Assembly: GCF_000717595.1 (NCBI RefSeq)
Contig: NZ_JNZO01000025.1
Coordinates: forward strand, 1 to 64,000
DNA: 64,000 nucleotides
Direction of reading: 5' to 3'
Origin: Streptomyces flavochromogenes
GTDB taxonomy: Bacteria > Actinomycetota > Actinomycetes > Streptomycetales > Streptomycetaceae
Positions 56,319 through 64,000 of this stretch are shown here, one piece after another (the first letter of the stretch is position 1; every line of letters starts with the position of its first letter). Below the pieces are notes generated by a model. The model saw only the letters and a list, made by a program, of their open reading frames with translations. It had not been told where the DNA came from and ran no database searches. Made by a program: the position numbers and the translations under genes.

Positions 56319-58747
56319 GCGACGAGGACGACGCGCCGCAGGGCGACTCCCCGGACGGCGGGCACGGCCACGGCGACCGGAACGAACCGTCGGACCGGGT
56401 CGGCGATCGCGGCGGTGACCGGGGTTCCGATCGCGGACCGGACCGCGGCGGCGACCGGGGGGACCGCGACAGGGACCGGGACCGCGACAGGGACCGGGAC
56501 GGCGGGTCCGAGCGGGGTGACGGCGCCGAGCAGCCCCGCGAGCCGAGCGTGTTCGCGGCCGCCGACCGAGGGCCCCTCGGCGGCGAGAGCGACACCGGCG
56601 GGGCCGCCACGGCACGCCGGGCCGTCCGCACCTGGGCCGGCGGCGCCGCCGACCGCCTCACCACCATCCACGGCGACGGCACCGTCTTCGAGGGCAACCA
56701 GATCTTCGCCCTGTACGGCTCCGAACGCACCGCGCACTTCGTCCAGGGGCCCGTCCCGCCCGAGACGCTCGACCACCTGGGCCGGGTCTACTGCGCCACC
56801 TCCGGCTACCGGCGGATGCGGGACCGGCTCCGCGACCACCGGGTCCTCGTCCTGTGCGGCGAACCCGGCAGCGGCCGCAAGGCCACCGCGCTCGCCCTCC
56901 TCGACGAACTGACCGGCGGCAAGGTCTTCCGGCTCGACCCGCGCCACGGCGTCGACGAGATCACCGAGGAGGTCCTCCAGGAGAGCGGCGGCCACCTCCT
57001 GGAGCTGCTCACCGAGGACGTGCGCGAGGCGGAGGGCGAGCCGCGCGCCGCGCGCTCCGGCCGGGGCGAACACGCCGCCGTCGCCCGCCGTTCCGTCACC
57101 CGGCTCTCCGAACTGCACCTGGACCGCTTCGGCGATCTGCTGCGCGGCCGGGACGCGTACGGGGTCGTCCTCGTCGAGAACGGTGAGCTCGCCGACCGGC
57201 TGCTGCGCGGCCGGTACGGGATGTACTGCCCGCCGCCGCCGGCCGACGAGGTCCTTCACCGCCACCTCTGGAACCAGCTGCGCGCCGAGTCCGACCAGGC
57301 CCTCGGCGACGCCCGGGCGCGCGGCGCGCGGCGGGACGTCGTCGAGGCCCTCGGCCTGGAGGAGCTGCGTCCCCGCGAGGCCGCGCGGCTCGCCGACCAC
57401 CTCGCCCGGCACTGGCGCGGCGAGGTGACGGACGAGGAACTCCTGGCCGAATGCGCCTCCTTCGTACGCTCCCAGGCGCGGGAGTGGTTCGCCGGAGCCG
57501 ACCGTCCGGGCGCCGTCCCCGAGGCCCTGCCGGCCCTGAACGCCGGGGCGTTCCGTATCGCCGTCGCCGTCTTCAACGGCTCCGCGTACAGCCTCGCCGC
57601 CGAGGCCGCCGAACTCCTCGCCTGGGAACTCGCGGTCACCCTCGACCCCGAACACCCGCCGGGCCGACGCCTGTTCGGGACGCACGCCGAGCACCGGCCG
57701 GTGCAGGCGCGGGCCGTCCTGGAGGACGGCGAGCTGGACCTCGGCCCGGCCAAGGTGCCCGTGCGGGCCGTCCGCTTCCAGGGCGAGGCGCTCGCCGGAG
57801 CCGTACTCGGCGAGATCTGGCACGGCTACCACAACGTCCGCGGCCCGGTGGCCCGCTGGCTGCGCTCGCTGTGCGACGACCCGCGCCCCGAGGTGTGGGT
57901 GCGGGCCTCCATCGCGGCCGGGGTCCTCTGCTCCTGGGACTGGATCCACGGCTTCCGCGAGCTGGTGGTGCCGCTCGCCGTGACCGACGATCCGGTCGCC
58001 CGCATGGCGGCCGCCACCGCGCTCGCCGAGTCCGCCCGCGACCCGCGCGTCCGGCCCGCCGTCGCCGACGTCCTCAAGAACTGGGCCGCGTCCGACGACG
58101 AGATGCTCGTCAGGACCGCCCTGCTCGCCCACGGCTACGTGCTGGCCGCCGGTGGCGTCTCCGGATCGCTCGACGCGATCGCCCGGGTCGTCAGGGCCCG
58201 CGAGGCGACCGACGTCGAGGTCCTCGTGCCCGCCGCGTTCAGCGTGGCACGGCTGCTCGCCTGCGGCGAGCCCGCGCCCGTGCTCCGACGGCTCCGGCAA
58301 TGGCTGGAGGACGGCCGGCTCAACCTCGCCAACCTCGTCCACCTCGCCGTCATCCGCGCCCTGAGCACCCGGACCACCCACCTGTGGGGGCTGCGGGAGG
58401 TGCCGGAGCTGGACGGACACGCGGCCCGCCCGCTGCTGATCGCGCTGCTCGCGACCCGGCCCGAGCTCGCCCCCGAACTGGCCGCGCTGCTGCGGTCCAC
58501 GCTCACCACCGCCCGCTCGGGGGAGTCGGCCCTGGAGGCGCTCGGCGGGATGCTCCGGCGGGCCGCGAAGGACCCGGAGTCGCTCGGGCACGTCCGTGCC
58601 TTCCTGCCGCGCCTCGCGGTGGACCGGCGTGACCGGGACCGGCTCAGGGGCCTGCTGAACGAACTGGTCCGGGACCGTGACCGGCCCCTGGACAGAGGCG
58701 CGGCGCGCCGGATGTGGGACGCCGTGACGGAAGGAGCGAACCGATGA
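56315..58747 (+). CDS. STAND-like P-loop ATPase with HEAT-type C-terminus
   Basis: 810 residues, GTGA overlap with the cyclase. Residues 20-70 are D/R/G-rich repeats. The motif LTTIHGDGTVFEGNQI is at 115-130. P-loop CGEPGSGRKAT (181-191) is a variant Walker A with RK. A Walker B-like segment YGVVLVENGEL lies near 290. The C-terminal half has alpha-solenoid repeats (WVRASIAAGVLCSWDWIHGF, VARMAAATALAESA, LVRTALLAHGYVLA). Similar three-part ATPases occur in Streptomyces conflict and signalling loci. It is likely a sensor or switch for the operon. Confidence 0.72.
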   Translation: MSDEDDAPQGDSPDGGHGHGDRNEPSDRVGDRGGDRGSDRGPDRGGDRGDRDRDRDRDRDRDGGSERGDGAEQPREPSVFAAADRGPLGGESDTGGAATARRAVRTWAGGAADRLTTIHGDGTVFEGNQIFALYGSERTAHFVQGPVPPETLDHLGRVYCATSGYRRMRDRLRDHRVLVLCGEPGSGRKATALALLDELTGGKVFRLDPRHGVDEITEEVLQESGGHLLELLTEDVREAEGEPRAARSGRGEHAAVARRSVTRLSELHLDRFGDLLRGRDAYGVVLVENGELADRLLRGRYGMYCPPPPADEVLHRHLWNQLRAESDQALGDARARGARRDVVEALGLEELRPREAARLADHLARHWRGEVTDEELLAECASFVRSQAREWFAGADRPGAVPEALPALNAGAFRIAVAVFNGSAYSLAAEAAELLAWELAVTLDPEHPPGRRLFGTHAEHRPVQARAVLEDGELDLGPAKVPVRAVRFQGEALAGAVLGEIWHGYHNVRGPVARWLRSLCDDPRPEVWVRASIAAGVLCSWDWIHGFRELVVPLAVTDDPVARMAAATALAESARDPRVRPAVADVLKNWAASDDEMLVRTALLAHGYVLAAGGVSGSLDAIARVVRAREATDVEVLVPAAFSVARLLACGEPAPVLRRLRQWLEDGRLNLANLVHLAVIRALSTRTTHLWGLREVPELDGHAARPLLIALLATRPELAPELAALLRSTLTTARSGESALEALGGMLRRAAKDPESLGHVRAFLPRLAVDRRDRDRLRGLLNELVRDRDRPLDRGAARRMWDAVTEGANR

Positions 58748-60486
58748 CCGGGCCCGAGCAGGACAGGAACCCCCGGCCCGACGAGCGGACGCGCTGGGTC
58801 GGCCGGGACCGCGACGACCGCGGCCGCGACGGCGGGCGACGGGACGAGCGGGCGCGCGACGAGCGGTTCCGGGCCGAGCGGGCACGGGACGAGCGGGCAC
58901 GGGGCGGTCGCGACCGGGACGACCGGGAGCGACAGCAGCGGTACGCGGGGCAGCCCGGCGACGGGCAGCGGTACGGCGGGCAGGGGCACGAAGGCCAGAA
59001 CGGCGGCGGCCGGCACGCCGGAGGCCGGGACGAGGACGAGGACCTGGACATGGACCCGGACGAGGAGCTGGACCGAGAGCAGCGTCAGCGGCAGGGCGGG
59101 GGGCGCGTCCGGGGCCGGGGCGGGCGCTGGAGCGGGGACGACGACGGCGGGCCCGGTGCGGGGTCCCGCTCCGGCGAGCGGCCGCGCGGGCCGCTGATCG
59201 CCGAGTACGCGCCCCCGTACCGCCGCCGGAGCGGCAAGGTGGCGGCGGTGCTCCTCTACCGCAACGGCGGCCACCGGGTGGTCTGGCCGGACCGCGTGGA
59301 GGACGTCAACAAGCCGATGCTCGGCTCCGCGTACACCGTCTTCGAGGTGCAGCTCGGCCGCAACGTGACCGAGTTCAGGCTCCAGTTGCCGGCCGCCGGG
59401 GACGGCGTCTTCTTCGAGGCCGTCGCCCGGGTCCAGTGGGTGGTGACCGATCCCCATCTCGTCGTCCGCGAACAGGTCGAGGACGTCGCCGAGTTGCTGC
59501 ACGACGAGCTGCTCGACGGGCTGCGCAGGATCTCCCGGCGGTTCCGGATCACCGAGGCGCAACGAGCCGACGAGGCCGTACGCGAGGAACTGAGCGCCGG
59601 CCGCCTCAGGTTCGGCGCGGACATCGGGCTGCGGACCCGCGTCCATGTCTTCGTGGACCTCGACGACTCCGTCAAGGCCGAGGTCTCGCGCCGGGACCGG
59701 GTCGGCGTGACCATGGAGGCCGACGAGCGCGTCGCCGAGGCCGAGCGGCGCAGGGAGGCCGCCGAGCGTGCCCTGGTCGCCGACCGCGCCCGCGAGATGG
59801 AGGACCTCTTCCGGCGCGGCGACCTCGCCCAGATCGCCCACCACATGGCGATGCACCCCGACAAGCAGTGGGAGATCCGCACCCAGCTCCAGCGCGAGCG
59901 GCGCGAGGGCCAGGAGGACTACCTGGCCGTCTTCAACCGCCTCCTCGACACCGGAGTCCTCGAACGGCACGACATCGGCGAGCAGATGTACCAGGTGCTC
60001 ATGTACCTGCGGACGCAGACCGGCACCGTCCTCGACGGCATCACCGACCGGGTGCTCAACCCCTCGGGGAACCCCCCGCCGCGCCGCCTCGCCCTGGAGG
60101 ACGCGGCGCCGGAACCGAACCGCCCCGACTGGTACGAGGAGCAGGACCACGGGGACGCCCCGGCCCCCGGCGGGCCCCGCGTCTACGAGCCGACCCGCGT
60201 CGAATCCGGTTCCGAGCGGGAACGGGAGCGGGGCAGGGCGCGGGAGAGGGGCCGCGACGGGGACGACCGTGACCGCGCCCGCGCGCGGGACCGGTACGAC
60301 GACAGGGACGACGACGGACACGACCGGTACGAGGACGGTGACCCGTACCGGCGGAGCGACGCCTACGAGCGGAACGACCGGTACGACCGCGACGACCCCT
60401 ACGACAGGGAGAGGCGCGACCGCACCCGGCGACCCGCCCGTCCGGCCCGGCCCAGCTCCGATTTCCACGACTGGGACGACGAATGA
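58744..60486 (+). CDS. SPFH/band-7-like soluble protein with charged IDR
   Basis: 580 residues. Residues 1-155 are R/D/E/G-rich, disordered. The region 165-385 has the SPFH-type order: RRSGKVAAVLLYRNGGHRVVWP strand, FEVQLGRNVTEFRLQLPA, FFEAVARVQWVVTDPHLVVREQVEDVAELLHDELLDGLR, then the RITEAQRADEAVREEL helix. A coiled-coil-like part (RVAEAERRREAAERALVADRAREMEDLF) and LARIAHH-type helices follow. The C-terminus is another charged IDR. No membrane segment. ATGA overlap with the ATPase gene. The SPFH assignment is from layout only. Confidence 0.55.
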   Translation: MTGPEQDRNPRPDERTRWVGRDRDDRGRDGGRRDERARDERFRAERARDERARGGRDRDDRERQQRYAGQPGDGQRYGGQGHEGQNGGGRHAGGRDEDEDLDMDPDEELDREQRQRQGGGRVRGRGGRWSGDDDGGPGAGSRSGERPRGPLIAEYAPPYRRRSGKVAAVLLYRNGGHRVVWPDRVEDVNKPMLGSAYTVFEVQLGRNVTEFRLQLPAAGDGVFFEAVARVQWVVTDPHLVVREQVEDVAELLHDELLDGLRRISRRFRITEAQRADEAVREELSAGRLRFGADIGLRTRVHVFVDLDDSVKAEVSRRDRVGVTMEADERVAEAERRREAAERALVADRAREMEDLFRRGDLAQIAHHMAMHPDKQWEIRTQLQRERREGQEDYLAVFNRLLDTGVLERHDIGEQMYQVLMYLRTQTGTVLDGITDRVLNPSGNPPPRRLALEDAAPEPNRPDWYEEQDHGDAPAPGGPRVYEPTRVESGSERERERGRARERGRDGDDRDRARARDRYDDRDDDGHDRYEDGDPYRRSDAYERNDRYDRDDPYDRERRDRTRRPARPARPSSDFHDWDDE

Positions 60487-61202
60487 CGACGGCCCCGGGG
60501 CGTGGGCAGGACCCGACGAGGGCGACGCCCACCGCGCCGGACCCTGCGAGGCCCACCGCGCCGGACCCTGCGAGGCCCACCGCGCCGGACCCAGCGAGGC
60601 CCACCGCGCGGGACCTCGCGACGCCCACCGCGCCGGACCCCGCGCGGGACCTCGGTCCGGAACCCGCGGCGGACCCCGCGCCGAGCCGGGCCCCGGCCCG
60701 GACCGCGGCGCCGGTGACCGTGCCCGTACCCGTACCCGCCGAAGAGCTCAGGTTCATGGCCGAACGGCTGCTCGCCACCGTCCGGGAGGACATCGGCCGG
60801 GCCGACACCAAGGCCGCGATCCTGCTCTCCGGCGCCCTCGCCTTCCTGGCGGTCGTCTTCTCCGGAGACCGCGCCCTCCTCCCCGACTCCGGACCCGGGC
60901 TCGCCCTCCTGCTCCTCGCGGCCGCGCTCTGGACGGCCGGTGTCCTGATGCTCGTCTCGGTGGTGCTGCCCCGCACCCGGATCGGGGCCGACCGCACGTT
61001 CCTGCGCGAGCTGACGGGCGGACCGTCGGAGACCGCGCTGCGCGAGCGGCTCTCCGCACCCGGCGCGGACGCCACCGGCTGGCTCCTCGAACAGGCCAGC
61101 GTGCACGGCCTCGTGCTCGCGGCGAAGTACCGGTGGCTGCGCCTGGGCGTGTCCGCGCTCGCGCTCGGCGCCCTTCTGGCCCTCTTCAGCGAACTGTGGT
61201 GA
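60483..61202 (+). CDS. DUF5706 (Pycsar-effector-type) membrane protein
   Basis: 239 residues, ATGA overlap with the previous gene. Residues 11-60 are tandem PTAPDPAR repeats. The conserved DUF5706 motif is at 101-116: REDIGRADTKAAILLS, followed by membrane helices (113-126, 138-162 and 220-238) and a cytoplasmic loop between (TRIGADRTFLRELTGG). In Pycsar systems a DUF5706/PycTM protein is activated by cCMP or cUMP to damage the membrane. A cyclase is three genes upstream, so that pairing is possible but not proven. Confidence 0.8.
   Translation: MTTAPGRGQDPTRATPTAPDPARPTAPDPARPTAPDPARPTARDLATPTAPDPARDLGPEPAADPAPSRAPARTAAPVTVPVPVPAEELRFMAERLLATVREDIGRADTKAAILLSGALAFLAVVFSGDRALLPDSGPGLALLLLAAALWTAGVLMLVSVVLPRTRIGADRTFLRELTGGPSETALRERLSAPGADATGWLLEQASVHGLVLAAKYRWLRLGVSALALGALLALFSELW
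60528..60647 (+). repeat. Five 24-bp tandem repeats in DUF5706 gene
   Basis: Five in-frame copies of CCCACCGCGCCGGACCCTGC-GAGG (unit of 24 bp), encoding P-T-A-P-D-P-A-R. The first three are identical or differ at one base; the fourth is PTARDLAT; the fifth is PTAPDPAR. Recent slippage expansion is likely, and the copy number could vary between strains. Confidence 0.85.
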
Positions 61203-61210
61203 GAGAGAAC

Positions 61211-63622
61211 ATGCAGTGGACCAACAAGGGGGGCGCCCTGCTCCTCGCCGGAGCGTTCCTCGCGCTCGCCGGGCCGCTCGCGGCGACCACCGCCTCGGGC
61301 GCGCCCGGCGTCTCCGGGGCGCGGGCGCTCCCCCGTACCGCTCCCGCAGCCCTCGCCGACCCCGCGGAAGGCCCCGACCCCCTCGACTTCGCCGTCGTCG
61401 TCGACCAGTCGGCGAGCCTCGCCGACAAGGATCTGGCGCGCGAGACCGAGGCGGCGGCGCTGCTCGTCCAGGGGGAGATATCGGAGCGTTCCCGGGCGGC
61501 CGTCATCGGCTTCGGCAGCTCGGAGAGGCGCGGCCAGTCGCCCGTGCGCGAGGTGTGCCAGCTCACCGTCGCCGACGCGGCGGGCCGCGAGCGACTCAGC
61601 GACTGCGTCCAGGAGCTGGGGCGCCGCGACACCGCCCGGATGGGCCCCGGAACCGACTTCCCGGCCGCCGTCCGGCAGGCCGTCACCCGCCTCACCGGAG
61701 CCGCGGCCGGACCCGGCACCGGGACCGGCGGAGCCGGGAAGCCGGGCACCCCCAAGGTCGTCTTCCTGCTCACCGACGGCAAGCTCGACGTCGCCGACAG
61801 CCCCGAGTACGGCACCGACCGGGAGAGCCGCCAGTCCAACGGGGCCAAACGGCTCACCGAGGAACTCGCCCGCGCCCGGGCGGCCGGCGTCCAGATCTGG
61901 CCCCTCGGCTTCGGCGGCGAGCTCGACCGCGCCTCCCTCACCGCGATGGCCGAAGGCGGCTACCGCGGCGCCTGCTCCGAGATCCCCGGCTCCGCCCCGC
62001 GCATGCGGGTCGTCGACACCTCCGCCGAGATCGACAAGGCCCTCCAGGAGACCTTCGCCGCCGCCCGCTGCGCCCGGATCGCGCACGGCACCGTCGGCAA
62101 GCCGCCCGCCGACCTGACCGTCACCATCCCGCCGATCGCCACCGACGGCTCCCTCACGGTCGCCAAGCACGACCCCAAGGTGCAGGTGACCTACTACGAC
62201 CCGGCGGGCCGCAAGGTGCCCGTCCGGGGCGAGTTCGACGGCTCCTCCTTCGAGGTCAGCGGACAGAACGGCCCCGTCGAGGCGCTGCGCGTGAAGAACC
62301 CGCTGCCCGGTGCCTGGCGGGTGCACATCGAGGCGCCGGCCGGCCACCGCGACCGCGAGGTCGCCGTCCGGGCGATCTGGCAGGGCCGGCTGCGCTCCGC
62401 CGTCGTCCTCGACCCGGCGTCCCCGCGCGCCGGCGAACAGGTCAAGGTCGAGGTGCAGATGCAGACCCGGCGGGGGGTCGTCATCACCGACCCGCGCCAG
62501 CTGGCCGGCCTCTCGGTCGCGGCCGACCTGAGCGGCGAGGGCTTCGGCCCCGTCGGCTTCCGGCTCGCCGACGACGGCAAGGCTCCCGACGCCAAGGCCG
62601 GCGACGTCCGGTTCACCGGCACGCTCACCGTCCCCGCCGGCGCCACCGGCGCCCTGGAACTCGTCACCCGCATGGAGGCGCCCGGGATCACCTCCGACCG
62701 GCGTCCGCTGCACGCCGTCACCTCCAAGGGCGCGCCCAAGGTGACCGCCGCCCTCACCGTCGACGGTGACACCGTGCACCCCGGTGCCACCGTCCGCGGC
62801 ACCCTCGACGTCACCAACAACGACTCCGCACCGCACACCCTGCGGCTGGGCCTCGCGGACCAGACCCCGGGGGCCGAACTCGCCGTCGCCCCGGCGACCG
62901 TCACGGCCCCGCCGAACGGCAGCACCCGGATCCCCTTCACCGTCACCGTCGGCAGGAACACGCCGTTCGGCGTGCTCGGCGGCCAGGTCACCGTCGTGGA
63001 CACCGCGGACGGCGACCGGACCCTGCGCGGCGCGCTCCTGAACGTCCGGGTGGTGGAGCCGCCGACCTGGTGGGAACGCTGGTGGAAGGCCGTGGTCGGC
63101 GGGGCCGTCGCCGTCCTCCTCGTGGGCGCCTTCGTCGGCATCCGGCTCTACTTCCGGCGCCTTCGCCGCGACCTCACCGGCGTCACGCTCGAACTCTGCC
63201 AGGAAGGACGGTCGCTCGACTCGCTGACCGTCCGCCGCGGGCAGAGCCCCGGCGGCGCCTTCGCCTTCACCGTCGACGAACCGTACGGGGCGCCGGCCAC
63301 CCTCCGGCGCGTCCCCGGCGGCGGCTCCTCCGCCCACGTGCTGCGCCGCAACGGCGCGGGTGAGTTCCTGCTGCGTCCCCGCGGCGGCGCACAGGTTCCG
63401 GTGCGGACCGGCGAGCCGGCCGGGCTCGGCGACCACGAGCTGGTCGTACGGGGCGGCCGTCCGGCGCCGGCCGGAGGCCGGGGCACACCGTGGCTCCGTC
63501 GCCCTCGCCGTACCGGCGGCGGAGGCCGCAGCGCGGGTGGCACGGGCGCGGGTTCCGGCCGCCTCACCGGAACGGGCTCGGAGGGTTCCCCCGACGCCGG
63601 CGCATACGACGTCAACTTCTGA
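61211..63622 (+). CDS. vWA-domain membrane protein
   Basis: 803 residues. Signal peptide (LLLAGAFLALAGPLAAT), then an extracellular vWA domain with MIDAS D65-Q-S67-A-S69, T in GPGTDF and D in LTDGK. Beta-sandwich domains follow (several Ig-like, LEVTNNDSAPHTLRL-type with TVPAGATGALEL). A single membrane helix near 625-645 (VVGGAVAVLLVGAFVGI) is followed by a cytosolic beta domain. A GTG at 61,199 overlapping the previous stop as GTGA is a possible earlier start. It could sense or display partners at the surface. Confidence 0.85.
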   Translation: MQWTNKGGALLLAGAFLALAGPLAATTASGAPGVSGARALPRTAPAALADPAEGPDPLDFAVVVDQSASLADKDLARETEAAALLVQGEISERSRAAVIGFGSSERRGQSPVREVCQLTVADAAGRERLSDCVQELGRRDTARMGPGTDFPAAVRQAVTRLTGAAAGPGTGTGGAGKPGTPKVVFLLTDGKLDVADSPEYGTDRESRQSNGAKRLTEELARARAAGVQIWPLGFGGELDRASLTAMAEGGYRGACSEIPGSAPRMRVVDTSAEIDKALQETFAAARCARIAHGTVGKPPADLTVTIPPIATDGSLTVAKHDPKVQVTYYDPAGRKVPVRGEFDGSSFEVSGQNGPVEALRVKNPLPGAWRVHIEAPAGHRDREVAVRAIWQGRLRSAVVLDPASPRAGEQVKVEVQMQTRRGVVITDPRQLAGLSVAADLSGEGFGPVGFRLADDGKAPDAKAGDVRFTGTLTVPAGATGALELVTRMEAPGITSDRRPLHAVTSKGAPKVTAALTVDGDTVHPGATVRGTLDVTNNDSAPHTLRLGLADQTPGAELAVAPATVTAPPNGSTRIPFTVTVGRNTPFGVLGGQVTVVDTADGDRTLRGALLNVRVVEPPTWWERWWKAVVGGAVAVLLVGAFVGIRLYFRRLRRDLTGVTLELCQEGRSLDSLTVRRGQSPGGAFAFTVDEPYGAPATLRRVPGGGSSAHVLRRNGAGEFLLRPRGGAQVPVRTGEPAGLGDHELVVRGGRPAPAGGRGTPWLRRPRRTGGGGRSAGGTGAGSGRLTGTGSEGSPDAGAYDVNF

Positions 63623-63643
63623 ACGGGTCCCGAGGAGAACGAC

Positions 63644-64000
63644 ATGAAGATCTATCAGCCCATGCTCTTCGTCGGGCTCGGCGGCACCGGCGGACGCATC
63701 GGCAGCGAACTCGAACGCAGCCTGCGCCGGGAGCTGTGCGGCCCCGACGGCACCGACCTGGTCGACGGCGGCCGCCGCCTGCCCTTCCAGCTGCCCGACT
63801 GCCTCCAGTTCGTCTACGCCGACTTCAGCGAGGCCGAGCTGCTCGGCTACCCGCAGTTCAAGGCGAAGGGCGCCGAGGGCGCCGCCTTCGCCCGTACCTC
63901 CCGGATCGTCCGCGACCTGCTGCCCACCGACTTCGACTCCTCGCCCGAGGTGACGCGCATGCTGCGCGTCTCGGTCCCCGAGGAGACCCGGCTCTGGCTG
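63644..64000 (+). CDS. Tubulin-like (FtsZ/tubulin superfamily) protein, N-terminal part
   Basis: 119 codons seen, starting MKIYQPMLFVGLGGTGGRIGSELERSLRRELCGP, with GAGGAG just before. GLGGTGGR is the start of the tubulin/FtsZ nucleotide-binding fold (family: G-x-G-G-T-G-x), seen in the actinobacterial tubulin-like domain family. The following DCLQFVYADFSEAELLG fits. The gene is cut by the window end. It probably forms filaments or acts as a GTPase in the same operon. Confidence 0.8.
   Translation, partial: MKIYQPMLFVGLGGTGGRIGSELERSLRRELCGPDGTDLVDGGRRLPFQLPDCLQFVYADFSEAELLGYPQFKAKGAEGAAFARTSRIVRDLLPTDFDSSPEVTRMLRVSVPEETRLWL

Noticed and set aside
60056..63436. 1126-codon minus-strand frame opposite the vWA gene
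   Set aside because: Composition (G, R, D, P-rich with no domain) is that of an antisense shadow of high-GC coding DNA.
59768..63622. Very long plus-strand frame extending upstream of the vWA start
   Set aside because: The upstream part is another frame over the SPFH-like and DUF5706 genes; only the vWA part from 61,211 (or GTG 61,199) has protein-like composition.

Overview
The window is GC-rich actinobacterial DNA. Codon use, GTGA/ATGA stop-start overlaps, a BlaI/M56 pair, DUF6099, a SepF paralogue, an F420-type LLM oxidoreductase and a mycothiol-type DinB enzyme all point to Streptomyces or a close relative. It has three parts: a chromosomal left arm (1 to about 14,600), an integrated siphovirus-like prophage (about 14,597 to 51,338, roughly 36.7 kb), and a chromosomal right arm (51,339 to 64,000).

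Left arm: the start of a flotillin gene with its NfeD-like partner, BlaI repressor plus M56 protease, TerB, an SLC13/ArsB-type permease divergent from a GntR/FCD regulator, a mycothiol-type DinB enzyme divergent from a LysR regulator, a VOC protein, SepF-like, a P-loop ATPase, a MazG-like pyrophosphohydrolase, DUF6099, an LLM oxidoreductase, homocysteine methyltransferase, then hen1 (RNA 3'-terminal 2'-O-methyltransferase).

Prophage: it is inserted inside the last part of hen1 and splits the bacterial RNA-repair operon hen1-pnkp. The displaced hen1 3' end (43 codons, overlapping the pnkp start codon as ATGA) lies at 51,339-51,470 beside the serine integrase. From the right end leftward the phage carries: integrase; a two-HTH repressor with repeated CAACGTTG operators divergent from an early HTH gene; small early genes; a TOPRIM primase and a DUF3987 protein; SSB; HNH; a ribbon-helix-helix regulator with GGTGTCATGACACC operators; a plasmid-spread-like membrane module with a DUF2637 protein; a terminator-flanked lipoprotein; HNH; small and large terminase; portal; MuF; scaffold; coat; connectors; tail tube; a tail chaperone with a -1 frameshift at GGGTTTC; tape measure; minor tail; amidase; holin. 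A cargo island at the left end holds a methyltransferase, a glycine-rich-domain protein with a Cys-rich tail, a 27-residue membrane peptide, an XRE/TPR regulator and a pterin dehydratase.

Right arm: pnkp (kinase-phosphatase-ligase), then a Crp/Fnr regulator and a tightly coupled operon: class III nucleotidyl cyclase, P-loop/HEAT ATPase, SPFH-like protein, DUF5706 (Pycsar-effector-type) membrane protein, vWA membrane protein and a tubulin-like protein cut by the window end. The cyclase C-terminus and the ATPase N-terminus share a short IHG-N/D-T-I/V-x-x-G motif resembling bacterial amyloid signalling motifs. I read this operon as a candidate cyclic-nucleotide signalling or conflict system, the most likely undescribed system here. 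Function is inferred from domains only.
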